The notes: generated by a model from the letters alone, not told the origin. Shown: positions 8,622-16,395, counted from the first letter of the stretch. The stretch: 29,773 bases of DNA from Flavobacteriia bacterium (GCA_009925805.1 RFQF01000005.1:1-29773); one strand, 5' to 3'. A program made the numbers and translations.

Positions 8622-9038
8622 ATGTATCCTTTAGAAATAGTACAACCCATGAAAAATGACCTAACGAGTGTTGGGTTTGAAGAATTACTCAGCGCCACGG
8701 CTGTGGACGAGGCGCTCGTTTCCTCCCCGGAAACAATGTTGCTTGTAGTTAATTCGGTTTGCGGTTGCGCAGCTGGAAATATGCGTCCGGGCGTTAAAAT
8801 GTCCTTGAATCATAGCAAAGTACCATCAAAATTATACACGGTATTTGCCGGATTCGATACCGATGCCGTGCAACAAGCTCGAAAGTACTTTTTACCGTAT
8901 CCTCCTTCTTCTCCTTCTATAGCTCTTTTCCACCAAGGAGCTTTGGTTCATTTTATCGAGCGCCACCATATCGAGGGGGTTAGTGCTTCCTTAATTGCGG
9001 AGAATTTACAAGCCGCCTACGACGAGTATTGTTCGTGA
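8622..9038 (+). CDS. Bacilliredoxin, BrxA/BrxB (YphP/YqiW) family
   Basis: This 138-residue protein has the full family signature: the start MYPLEIVQPM, the CGC active site within NSVCGCAAGNMRPG (about residues 44-57), YFLPYPPSSPSIALF, and the ending HFIERHHIEG...YDEYC. In Bacillus these thioredoxin-fold proteins remove bacillithiol from mixed disulfides. Many Bacteroidota carry the family, and some are thought to make bacillithiol-type thiols; no thiol-synthesis gene is visible here. The stop codon overlaps a GTG start of the next gene (GTGA), so the two redox proteins are likely made from one message. Confidence 0.93.
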   Translation: MYPLEIVQPMKNDLTSVGFEELLSATAVDEALVSSPETMLLVVNSVCGCAAGNMRPGVKMSLNHSKVPSKLYTVFAGFDTDAVQQARKYFLPYPPSSPSIALFHQGALVHFIERHHIEGVSASLIAENLQAAYDEYCS

Positions 9039-9385
9039 GAAAAGGATTTTATTTAAGTTCCTGCTCGACGTGTAGAAGGATTCGAAGTGAAGTCTCCTTT
9101 CCCGAAGACATCGAATGGATTGATCTAAAGATCCGCTCAATCACTGTAAAGGAATTGGAGGAAATTAGAGCAAAAGTTTCTTCTTACGAGGCCATGTTCT
9201 CCAAGAGATCGCTTAAATATGCTTCCGTCAAGGAGTTGTTAATCCATGAGGAGGCCTTCAAAGATCATATCTTGAAAGAGTATACGTTTTTAAAAAGACC
9301 GGTAATTATTTATGACGATTTCGTTTCGGTTGGAAGCGAAAAGGCGGTTATCGAATCTTTGAAACGAAAATTTAATTCCGTTTAG
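9035..9385 (+). CDS. ArsC/Spx-like thioredoxin-fold protein
   Basis: This 116-residue protein belongs to the ArsC/Spx/YffB family: FYLSSCSTCRRI near the N-terminus (CxxC at about residues 9-12), a helical middle with FSKRSLKY, and a C-terminal FLKRPVIIYDD strand pair with the cis-Pro expected in this fold. Arsenate reductases of this family have a single C-x5-R active site; the CSTC motif here looks more like Spx or YffB, so arsenate reduction should not be assumed. The start is taken as GTG 9035, which overlaps the bacilliredoxin stop; a TTG at 9029 is the alternative. The pairing suggests thiol-redox repair or sensing. The 3' end overlaps the convergent flippase gene by 14 bp. Confidence 0.8.
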   Translation: MRKGFYLSSCSTCRRIRSEVSFPEDIEWIDLKIRSITVKELEEIRAKVSSYEAMFSKRSLKYASVKELLIHEEAFKDHILKEYTFLKRPVIIYDDFVSVGSEKAVIESLKRKFNSV

Positions 9386-10853
9386 CGCGAAGCAAATACC
9401 GTTCATTGCGATAGACCAAGTAAACGTACCCGGCAATGAACAAGTTACCGATTACTAACAGTCCGAAATGCACTTCTTTCAGGGAAACCTTGAATCCTGT
9501 TCTAAGCAGACTAAAAACACAGTAAATTCCGATTGCGCTTCCTATGTAAAGAAAAAACTTTCGTGAATTGTAAGGAATGGGATAGTGCTTTTTCCCCCAG
9601 TAATAGGATAACGTCATTTGCGTAAAATAGGCAAGCAAGGTTGCCCAAGCGCAGGCCATAAAACCATACATTGGGATAAATAAAACGTTGATAATTATAG
9701 TAACGGCCGCCCCTATTAAAGCAATATAAGCGCCATATTCGGTGCGATTGGACAATTTATACCAAACGCTCTGATTGTAATAAATTCCAAGGCAAACATT
9801 GGCAAATAAAAGAATGGGAACCACTTTTAATCCAACATAATAGGCATCTTTTCGGATAAAAAATTTCAGGATTCCAACGTTAATCGAGACGAATAAGAAC
9901 GCAATGCAAACAAGCGCGATAAAAACGTTCATTACACGGGCGAAGACCACCTCACGGTTTTGATTTTTAAGTTGGTTAAAGAAAAAGGGTTCGGCCGCAT
10001 AACGATAAGCTTGAAGTAAAATAGTAACGAGCATGGCAAGTTTATAACAAGCACTGTAAATCCCGACTTGAGCCGTAGCTTGTTCGAGAGAATTTGGAAT
10101 ATTTGGATCATATAGAATTTGTTTGAGTAAAACTCGGTCAAGGGTTTCATTGATGATCCCGGCAAAACCGGCAATAACCAGTGGCCACGCATAAAGCATC
10201 ATTTTTTTTATGAGGATAAAGTCTACGGCCAATCGAACTCGAGCAATAATGTCGTATACCATTATTACTTTCACCCCTGAAGCAAGTAAATTAGCAATTA
10301 ACACGAATAAAATACCTTCTTCGGGACGTTGAGGATTGAAAAATAATAGCAAGAAAAGTAAGTTTAACCCGATATTTAGCAAGATAGAGCTGAATTGAAT
10401 GGTTACGAACCGTTTTGCTTGGTTTTCGGAGCGAAGTTTCGCCAAAGGAAGAGCTGCTATAGCGTCAATACAAACAATACTACCTATTAAAAGAATGAAT
10501 TCGTTATGCTCCTTATAGAGCATCCATGTTGCAATCCATGGATTCGTAAAGTATAAAACGAGGAAAACCCCCGCGTTTAGAGCTACCACCGGAATAAATG
10601 AATTATTAAACACTTTATCGGGGTCAGGCGCTTCTTGAATGAACCGAAAATAAGCCGTTTCCATGCCTAAAGGCAACAGAACCATTAAAAAAGCCACATA
10701 GGCGTATAAATCGGATAGAACCCCATAGTCCGCAGGTTTAGCGAAAACGGCCGTGTATAAGGGAACCAATAAATAGTTGAGCAATCTTCCCAGAATACTT
10801 GGAAGACCATACAGCGCAGTTTGTCCAAAAAGCTTCGCTATCGGAGAAGCCAT
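9372..10853 (-). CDS. Polysaccharide/lipid-linked oligosaccharide flippase (Wzx-like, MOP superfamily)
   Basis: This 493-residue protein has about fourteen hydrophobic helices. The N-terminus has the family pattern GQTALYGLPSILGRLLNYLLVPLY, here residues 10-33, and then ADYG...YAYVAFLMVLLPLGMETAYFRF. The MOP-type flippases of this branch move undecaprenyl-linked glycans across the inner membrane. The chain is full length. Its ATG overlaps the stop of the enoyl-CoA hydratase gene (TAATG at 10851-10855), so it is probably translated by re-initiation. No glycosyltransferase or polymerase gene is adjacent, so the glycan it serves is unknown. The same gene type often stands apart from polysaccharide clusters in Bacteroidota. 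Confidence 0.88.
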   Translation of the reverse strand: MASPIAKLFGQTALYGLPSILGRLLNYLLVPLYTAVFAKPADYGVLSDLYAYVAFLMVLLPLGMETAYFRFIQEAPDPDKVFNNSFIPVVALNAGVFLVLYFTNPWIATWMLYKEHNEFILLIGSIVCIDAIAALPLAKLRSENQAKRFVTIQFSSILLNIGLNLLFLLLFFNPQRPEEGILFVLIANLLASGVKVIMVYDIIARVRLAVDFILIKKMMLYAWPLVIAGFAGIINETLDRVLLKQILYDPNIPNSLEQATAQVGIYSACYKLAMLVTILLQAYRYAAEPFFFNQLKNQNREVVFARVMNVFIALVCIAFLFVSINVGILKFFIRKDAYYVGLKVVPILLFANVCLGIYYNQSVWYKLSNRTEYGAYIALIGAAVTIIINVLFIPMYGFMACAWATLLAYFTQMTLSYYWGKKHYPIPYNSRKFFLYIGSAIGIYCVFSLLRTGFKVSLKEVHFGLLVIGNLFIAGYVYLVYRNERYLLRAKRN

Positions 10854-11629
10854 TAGCCGCGGAAGTTGGCTTTTTCTTTTCGTAAAAACGCTTGGGTGCC
10901 CATTCTAAATTCGGGTGTTCCGAAACAAGCGGCAAAGGATTCTATTTCAACGTTGAAACCTTGGGAGATGCCATCAAATCCGGCATTCACCGCGGTTATC
11001 GCTTTTTCCAGGGCATTGGGAGCGTTTTTTAGGATTTTAGCAGCAAGAGCCATCACCTCTTGTTTTAATTCAGCAGGTTCAACAACGGAATTCACCAGCC
11101 CCCACGAATTTGCTTGTGTTGCATTAATCATTTCTCCGGTAAAAATCAGTTGATTAGCACGACCACGACCGATCAGCTGCGGAAGACGTTGCGTACCTCC
11201 ATAGCCAGGGATTACTCCAAGGGATACTTCTGGCAATCCCATGCGCGCATTAGAGGAGGCAATACGAATATGACACGCCATGGCAAGCTCCAACCCTCCA
11301 CCAAGCGCAAAACCATTTACTGCGGCGATAACGGGCTTATTCATTTGTTCAATGTAGTTGAAAAGAATCGCTTGTCCAGTAGCCGCCAATGCTCCCCCTT
11401 CGGAGTTGGTGTAGTCGGCAAATTCTTTAATATCGGCTCCGGCTACAAAGGCCTTTTCTCCAGCACCTGTAATACATACTACCCCAATGTTGGCATTTTC
11501 ACGAAAATCCAAGAGTGCTTGGTGAAGTTCCGCAATCGTTTCGCGATTTAGGGCATTCAATTGATCAGGACGATTAATAGTAATCCAACCTACCTGATTT
11601 TCTTGTTCAAGGATGAGGTTCTTGCTCAT
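10853..11629 (-). CDS. Enoyl-CoA hydratase (crotonase family)
   Basis: This 258-residue protein is the standard crotonase length. It shows NRPDQLNALN near the N-terminus, the oxyanion-hole region AFVAGADIKEF, and NGFALGGGLELAMACHIRIA with the first catalytic Glu (LEL). GLPEVSLGVIPGYGGTQRL follows, with the second Glu (PEV). Having both Glu residues supports true hydration of trans-2-enoyl-CoA rather than another crotonase reaction, as in fatty-acid oxidation or butanoate metabolism. The start at 11629 was chosen because homology begins at MSKNLILEQ; an in-frame extension to 11701 has no family features. The gene diverges from the ssb cluster across 194 bp of AT-rich DNA, in which I see no convincing promoter for either side, and is coupled to the flippase. 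Confidence 0.92.
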   Translation of the reverse strand: MSKNLILEQENQVGWITINRPDQLNALNRETIAELHQALLDFRENANIGVVCITGAGEKAFVAGADIKEFADYTNSEGGALAATGQAILFNYIEQMNKPVIAAVNGFALGGGLELAMACHIRIASSNARMGLPEVSLGVIPGYGGTQRLPQLIGRGRANQLIFTGEMINATQANSWGLVNSVVEPAELKQEVMALAAKILKNAPNALEKAITAVNAGFDGISQGFNVEIESFAACFGTPEFRMGTQAFLRKEKANFRG

Positions 11630-11823
11630 AATGGAAATTTCTATAAAAATACAGGTTTTTTCGGTTGAAGAATCCCAGAACTTGGTTGACTTATCCGACA
11701 TTAAACGAATAACACACGAACAAAAACGAATAAAAACCGATTCTTCTCCGTTCTCGCCTCAATCTTTGCAAAGAAAACGGGGGAAACCTCAAACCTAAGT
11801 TTAATTTTTAAAAAACAAAAACA

Positions 11824-12174
11824 ATGAATCACTTAAGAAATAAAGTAAACCTTATGGGGCGATTAGGAACGGCTCCAGAAATTATGAATTTTGAATCGGG
11901 AAAAAAACTTGCTCGATTCTCTTTAGCAACCAATGAGCGCTACAAAGATAAAAACGGCGAATGGCAGGATGATGTGCAATGGCACAATGTAAACGTATGG
12001 GGTAAAATGGCCGATCGTCTTGAGAAACTCGATAAAGGTCAAGAGCTTTTATTAGAAGGTAAAATTTCGTACCAATCCTATGATAATGGGAAAGGAGAAA
12101 AGAAATATAGCACCATTATCGAAGTGAGCGATTTTTTAATCCTAAATAAAACAGCACCGGAGGTAAAGCAATGA
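11824..12174 (+). CDS. ssb: Single-stranded DNA-binding protein, tail-less (copy 1 of 3)
   Basis: This 116-residue protein is one OB fold: NKVNLMGRLGTAPEI, ARFSLATNERYKDKNGEW, the WHNVNVWGK strand with its aromatic DNA-binding residues, LLLEGKISYQSY, and a last strand near IIEVSDFLIL. It ends APEVKQ, with no Gly/Pro-rich linker and no acidic DDDIPF-type tip, so the partner-binding tail of housekeeping SSB is missing. Short tail-less SSBs are common as extra copies in Bacteroidota. The leader is A-rich (AAAAACAAAAACAATG). The stop overlaps the next ssb-like start (ATGA at 12171-12174). Confidence 0.93.
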   Translation: MNHLRNKVNLMGRLGTAPEIMNFESGKKLARFSLATNERYKDKNGEWQDDVQWHNVNVWGKMADRLEKLDKGQELLLEGKISYQSYDNGKGEKKYSTIIEVSDFLILNKTAPEVKQ

Positions 12175-12482
12175 ATCATGTTTCGTTGATTGGAAGGATG
12201 GAAGGCCACCCGGTGGCCGGCACCATGAATGGAGGGAAAGGTTGCGCTCGATTTCGATTAATTACCCAACAAAGCGTCATTGATGAGCAGGGTAAAAGGC
12301 GCGAAACAAAACAAAAACATGACCTCTACGCATGGGGAAAATGGCACCAATTGCTGAACGAAGTTGGTCAACCGGACTTAAAGGTAGCGGTAGAAGGAAA
12401 GTTAGTTAACCGCTATGTTCGATGGAAAGGGCAACTTCTGAAAATCACGGAAATTGAAGTAAATGATCTCGTGCTGATGTAA
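12171..12482 (+). CDS. Divergent SSB-like OB-fold protein (copy 2 of 3)
   Basis: This 103-residue protein keeps the SSB frame (MNHVSLIGRMEG, CARFRLITQ, LYAWGKWHQLL, KVAVEGKLVNRYV, ITEIEVNDLVLM) but is clearly diverged. The usual W-H before the central strand is replaced by K-H (QKHDLYAWGK), and the region around residue 20 is altered (GTMNGGKGCARF). No acidic tail is present. It is coupled to copy 1 by an ATGA overlap, which implies a defined ratio of the two proteins. It may form hetero-oligomers with its neighbours or act as a specialised or modified SSB; I infer this from arrangement only. Confidence 0.85.
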   Translation: MNHVSLIGRMEGHPVAGTMNGGKGCARFRLITQQSVIDEQGKRRETKQKHDLYAWGKWHQLLNEVGQPDLKVAVEGKLVNRYVRWKGQLLKITEIEVNDLVLM

Positions 12483-12544
12483 AACCAACGAGGGAAAGGC
12501 GGCGTTAGGATCCCGCGGCCAATCCCCTATATATAGATAGTTCA

Positions 12545-12862
12545 ATGAAAAATTATGTAACGCTGGTGGGAAGTATCTCACGCTGTCCCTCAGTCGTAAA
12601 CTTTGAGGATGGAAATAAAATCGTTCGATTCTTGGTTACAACGCCGAAGATTTATCGAAAGAACGACGGAAAGTACAGTTCCCGTTTGGATTGGCATAGC
12701 GTTTTTGCCTGGGGGAATATGGCTTCTTTTGTGGAGAATCACGCAGAGGTTGGAAAGAAGGTTGCCATTCATGGACGCCTTGTGAACAGGACGTTCTTCG
12801 ACAAGCAAGGAAGACAACGAAGTTCTACCGAGGTTGAACTGAGGCAAATCATAGGATTGTGA
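12545..12862 (+). CDS. SSB-like OB-fold protein (copy 3 of 3)
   Basis: This 105-residue protein has the full short-SSB pattern: NYVTLVGSISRCPSVVNFEDG, here residues 3-23, then IVRFLVTTPK, DWHSVFAWGNMASFVENHAEVGKKVAIHGRLVNRTF, spanning about residues 49-85, and STEVELRQIIGL at the end. It keeps the W-H pair that copy 2 lacks. There is no linker or acidic tip. It lies 62 bp after copy 2, across a short GC-rich stretch, and is followed at once by a strong terminator, so it closes the ssb cluster. Confidence 0.88.
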   Translation: MKNYVTLVGSISRCPSVVNFEDGNKIVRFLVTTPKIYRKNDGKYSSRLDWHSVFAWGNMASFVENHAEVGKKVAIHGRLVNRTFFDKQGRQRSSTEVELRQIIGL

Positions 12863-12875
12863 TTTTATGGACGAG

Positions 12876-12900
12876 AAAGCCCGGGAAACCGGGCTTTTTT
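12876..12900 (+). terminator. Terminator of the ssb cluster with GAAA tetraloop
   Basis: A 9-bp perfect stem AAAGCCCGG / CCGGGCTTT with a GAAA (GNRA) loop ends in a T run to 12900. It lies between the convergent third ssb gene and the outer-membrane barrel gene. The A-rich flank on the left is short, so termination of the minus-strand message is possible but weaker. Confidence 0.9.
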
Positions 12901-12901
12901 A

Positions 12902-14284
12902 TTAAAAACGATAATCATTAAATAAGGGAGACCTAATTCCCAATATTGGCGACAGTTTGAATTGATTTTGTTGTTGGTTATGCAGATAAACCATAAAAAG
13001 CTCGCAATAAATTTCTGAAAAGAAGAAACGCCTCAAGCTGTACGAAAAATTTAAACGGCCCTTAATGAACGATGTTTTTTGTCCCTGAAGCAAGGAAACA
13101 CCAAAATCGGATGGGCGATTGGTGTACGGTAAAAAGATATTACTTCCGTAATTTATGGAAGATGAGTCTCGGCCTTGCGCTCCCAATTGTACTTCTCCGA
13201 AGATAGCCCCCCTTTTTTTTGACACTTTAAACTGGGTTAGCACCTCCCAAAAATTGGCCCCTAAGGGATGTGCAAGAACTTGAGAACCGTTGGAGTAACT
13301 CAAGGGCTCGCCAAGATGGGAATAGGTGTATGGGCGAACCGCATTTGCTTCGATGCGCAGGCTATAACGTAATAAGTTCGAAGAAAAACGGTATTTCCAA
13401 CCCAATTGTCCTGCGAATTTATTTGCCCAATATTTCGATTTATTTAACAACGCACTCAGCAGGAAATCATCGAGTAGAAACTGTCCATAAATTTTACTAT
13501 TAGCATGAAATTTAAATGCCGCACCAAGTCCAATGAGCACATTGTCTCCTGATCCTAACGAATACTCTAATGGTCGAATTACCACAAAAGGATTTAAGTA
13601 AGCAGGATCAAAAGATCGATGCGTAAGGGTGTCACCACTATTAAAAATAACGGCTTCAAAAAATTGTAGATCGACGCGTTTTCCTATTGAACCGTGGAGG
13701 AAATGCGTCATGAAGAATTTTTTCTGCAAGGAATTGTTGCCCAAATACGACAGCATTGCTTGGTAGCTTAAGGGACCAATATTGAAGCGTGATGAAATAA
13801 AGGGATAGGGTTTTCCAAAGTCGGAAATAAAAAGGGATCTCGCGCCTTCACCATAAAAATTACGATCATATCCAAGTTGTGCGTTGAAATAGCGGGAAGG
13901 TTTAACCCCTAAACGAATGCTCGGGTCCCACTGGAGAAACACATTCTTAAGGCTTAATCCATTTTGATTAAAAACGCTGTGATTGGAATAGGCTCCAACA
14001 AAAGCACTAAGGCGCATAAAAAAGGCCGATTTCTCAAAGTCTACGAGATATCCTCCGCGAATTTTACCCTGAGCGGAGGTGTGCGCCTGAAGGGCTAAGT
14101 CAATCAAGGGTTGGTGTCTCAGAAATTTCCCATGAATAGGCCGATGGCCAAGTGCGGGAAATATAGGAAGCTGCGAGGTTGAACTGTCGTACGGGTTATC
14201 TTGCCTCAAATACCCTAAGGATTGACACAAACCAACGCCTTGCCAGTAAATGGCAATAATAAAAAGCAAGCGTTTAATATACAT
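12902..14284 (-). CDS. RemB/Wzi-like outer-membrane beta-barrel protein
   Basis: This 460-residue protein has a signal peptide (about residues 1-20, ending GLCQS) and the alternating pattern of a large beta-barrel, ending in a short aromatic strand with a terminal Phe (NDYRF). Landmarks match proteins annotated as gliding motility protein RemB or capsule-assembly Wzi: LGYDRNFYGEGARSLFISDFGKPYPF, here near residues 137-162, then FFEAVIF, PAYLNPFVVIRPLEYSLGSGDNVLIGL, VRPYTYSHLGEPLSYSNGSQ and LAHPLGANFWE. RemB is needed for gliding in Flavobacterium johnsoniae; Wzi proteins bind surface polysaccharide. Which role holds here is open. Last gene of the long minus-strand run; it overlaps its upstream neighbour by 11 bp. 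Confidence 0.75.
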   Translation of the reverse strand: MYIKRLLFIIAIYWQGVGLCQSLGYLRQDNPYDSSTSQLPIFPALGHRPIHGKFLRHQPLIDLALQAHTSAQGKIRGGYLVDFEKSAFFMRLSAFVGAYSNHSVFNQNGLSLKNVFLQWDPSIRLGVKPSRYFNAQLGYDRNFYGEGARSLFISDFGKPYPFISSRFNIGPLSYQAMLSYLGNNSLQKKFFMTHFLHGSIGKRVDLQFFEAVIFNSGDTLTHRSFDPAYLNPFVVIRPLEYSLGSGDNVLIGLGAAFKFHANSKIYGQFLLDDFLLSALLNKSKYWANKFAGQLGWKYRFSSNLLRYSLRIEANAVRPYTYSHLGEPLSYSNGSQVLAHPLGANFWEVLTQFKVSKKRGAIFGEVQLGAQGRDSSSINYGSNIFLPYTNRPSDFGVSLLQGQKTSFIKGRLNFSYSLRRFFFSEIYCELFMVYLHNQQQNQFKLSPILGIRSPLFNDYRF

Positions 14285-15728
14285 GTTGGTTTGGAAATAG
14301 GGACGTTTTCATTCCTGCAAATAGAAAGCGAGTAGGCGTTGAAGAACTGCCTTTTCGGTAGTCCAAGGATACAAAAATTACGCATTGGGAAATGGGATTA
14401 AGGACAAACCCAAACTCACCGATTCCATGGATCACTTGATGCTCTAGCGTATAGGTGTCTCGAAAAAGGATGGATTTACCAGATTCAGAAGCATAGTTTT
14501 GTAATGTGAAATCGATATAAAAGCGTTTATACGCCAATTTTCCTAAAAGCAAGACTTCTTTTGTTCCGTTGCCGATGAGGGATCCCAATGGCATGTTGTT
14601 GCTGGAAAAACTCAACCCATAGGTTTCCCCGTAAAAGGTGTTTCCTACCGAAGTAAAAGAGGCATTGAAACTCATGAAAAACCTGTTGTGAAACGTTATG
14701 CAATATTTGGCCCCTATTTGATAGCTTGTAGCATGGGAGTTGAGTCCTCTGCAAAAGGCTTCTCCATACAGCCGTAGATTATTCACGGGTTCGATGCTCC
14801 CAATGACACCCCACTGGGGAAAGGATACGCGTTGGTTGGCCAATCGGTCAAACCCAGGTAAAGGGATCCAAAACAAGGGAGAAAAGGGGCGCTCTTGTAG
14901 GCTATCACCTCCTTCCCAAATCGTTTGATAAACCGCCCCTAATTGAAAATGGTTACCCGAAAACAGCAATGCATTCATGGAATAACCTTTTTTATAATAC
15001 GGACTTTCTACATTAGCATAAACGGGTTTTCGAATGAGATCAAAGAGGCGTCCCTTAGCTATATAATATCGCAATTTCGGGGTAATTTGGAGGATTCCCC
15101 CAATCAAAGGCACTTGATTGTGTGTAGACCAAAACAAAGAACGCATTCCATCTCCAAAGCGCAGGGGAGCATTTCCACCATACACGGAAAACCGTTGATG
15201 GATTTTCCACTGCATGCCTCCTTGGGAATAGGCGTAATCAAAGCCTTGGGCTTTAAAGGGTTTCGTTCTTCCTGCGCCTGGAACCATACCGTTTTGTTGG
15301 TTGTAGGAATTACTTCCAGGATAAAATTCTCCATGGTGTTTTACAAAGTCCTGTTGATACACCGGAAAGACGCTTTGATTTTCCATAATCATCGCATAAC
15401 ACGAGAAGGACTTATAATTCGCAGTAAAAAGCATACCACGGGAGTTTTGGTATCGGCGTTCAGACAACCCTTGCTCTTTACCCATCCAAACAGCGAAAAG
15501 GGGACTTGCGTTGAAATTAGCTCCAAGACTATCGTTGTAATGTAATAGATACAACGAGTCAAATCGATGTATGCCCTTTTTCCGAATCGCTTTGGGGATG
15601 GATTGAAGGCCTAAATCCAACCATTCCTCCCTAATACGATGATTTCCTTGGTTATATACCGTGGATTGACTAAAACACACATCAACTAAGGATAAAATCG
15701 AAATCAGGAGAAGAAAGCGATTTTTCAC
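14274..15728 (-). CDS. Outer-membrane beta-barrel protein, distant RemB/Wzi-type paralogue
   Basis: This 484-residue protein begins with a signal peptide (MKNRFLLLISILSLVDVCFS, then Q). Most of it is predicted amphipathic beta-strand. One segment, FSVYGGNAPLRFGDGMRSLFWS, here split as GGNAPLRFGDG and RSLFWS, resembles the G-x-x-x-x-G-x-G-x-R-S-L landmark of the next gene's RemB/Wzi barrel, and the two overlap by 11 bp, which suggests an old tandem duplication with strong divergence. The only start near scoB is a GTG at 15728, 7 bp after the scoB stop. The function is unknown; a partner barrel in surface polysaccharide binding or motility is the simplest guess. Confidence 0.65.
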   Translation of the reverse strand: MKNRFLLLISILSLVDVCFSQSTVYNQGNHRIREEWLDLGLQSIPKAIRKKGIHRFDSLYLLHYNDSLGANFNASPLFAVWMGKEQGLSERRYQNSRGMLFTANYKSFSCYAMIMENQSVFPVYQQDFVKHHGEFYPGSNSYNQQNGMVPGAGRTKPFKAQGFDYAYSQGGMQWKIHQRFSVYGGNAPLRFGDGMRSLFWSTHNQVPLIGGILQITPKLRYYIAKGRLFDLIRKPVYANVESPYYKKGYSMNALLFSGNHFQLGAVYQTIWEGGDSLQERPFSPLFWIPLPGFDRLANQRVSFPQWGVIGSIEPVNNLRLYGEAFCRGLNSHATSYQIGAKYCITFHNRFFMSFNASFTSVGNTFYGETYGLSFSSNNMPLGSLIGNGTKEVLLLGKLAYKRFYIDFTLQNYASESGKSILFRDTYTLEHQVIHGIGEFGFVLNPISQCVIFVSLDYRKGSSSTPTRFLFAGMKTSLFPNQHVY

Positions 15729-15735
15729 AACGAAA

Positions 15736-16392
15736 TCAAAGCGTCATTTCGGGCACGGAGGGTGGAATCACCAAGGTGCCTTCGGTTTTAGCCATAATTT
15801 CCTCGACGGAAACCCCAGGAGCCCTTTCCAACAAATGGAAAGCACCATGTTGTATTTCAAGAACCGCTAATTCCGTAACGACCTTTTTTACGCAAGCAAC
15901 CCCAGTAAGAGGCAAGGTGCAGGTTTTCAAAAGTTTCGATTCCCCGGCTTTGTTGCTGTGCATCATCGCCACAATAATATTCTCTGCCGAAGCAACAAGG
16001 TCCATGGCACCCCCCATTCCTTTGACCATTTTACCGGGAATTTTCCAATTGGCGATATCGCCATTTTCGGAAACTTCCATAGCTCCCAAAACGGTTAACT
16101 GAACGTGCTTTCCTCGGATCATGGCAAAGGAAGTTGCAGAATCGAAAAAAGCCGCTCCCGGTTTCACGGTAATCGTTTGTTTGCCTGCATTGATTAAATC
16201 CGCATCTTCTTCCCCCTCAAAAGGAAAGGGGCCCATTCCTAGAACACCGTTTTCCGATTGAAACTCAACATTCAGTCCTTCAGGAACATAGTTGGCCACC
16301 AAGGTGGGAATACCAATACCTAAATTAACGTACCAGCCATCACGTAATTCTTGGGCAATCCTTTTGGCAATTCCGATTTTATCTAAAGCCAT
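15736..16392 (-). CDS. scoB: Succinyl-CoA:3-ketoacid CoA-transferase, subunit B
   Basis: This 218-residue protein is the full length of the B subunit. It has GIGIPTLVANYVPEG near residue 25 and the catalytic Glu in SENGVLGMG, where the glutamyl-CoA intermediate forms. It also has DLINAGKQTITVKPGAAFFDSA at residues 64-85 and the G-G-A-M-D-L-V motif. The A and B subunits move CoA from succinyl-CoA to acetoacetate, linking ketone-body and branched-chain breakdown to central metabolism. It lies 3 bp after scoA and is followed after 7 bp by an outer-membrane barrel gene. Confidence 0.95.
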   Translation of the reverse strand: MALDKIGIAKRIAQELRDGWYVNLGIGIPTLVANYVPEGLNVEFQSENGVLGMGPFPFEGEEDADLINAGKQTITVKPGAAFFDSATSFAMIRGKHVQLTVLGAMEVSENGDIANWKIPGKMVKGMGGAMDLVASAENIIVAMMHSNKAGESKLLKTCTLPLTGVACVKKVVTELAVLEIQHGAFHLLERAPGVSVEEIMAKTEGTLVIPPSVPEMTL

Positions 16393-16395
16393 AAT

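Noticed and set aside
9035..9385. Genuine arsenate reductase
   Set aside because: The active-site region is C-S-T-C rather than the C-x5-R arrangement of ArsC, and no arsenic-resistance gene is nearby.
11630..11701. Longer N-terminus for the enoyl-CoA hydratase
   Set aside because: The extra 24 residues have no crotonase features; the ATG at 11629 gives the normal length.
11764..11773. Palindrome CTTTGCAAAG upstream of ssb as an operator
   Set aside because: Ten bases in an AT-rich gap is within chance expectation, and no second copy is seen near other genes.
11824..12862. The ssb trio as part of a prophage or conjugative element
   Set aside because: No integrase, relaxase, tra, terminase or repeat borders are visible; the flanks are ordinary metabolic and envelope genes.
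14943..15545. Plus-strand open frame of 200 codons opposite the barrel gene
   Set aside because: It lies fully antisense to a signal-peptide-bearing barrel gene, has no recognisable domain and no leader; it is a shadow frame.
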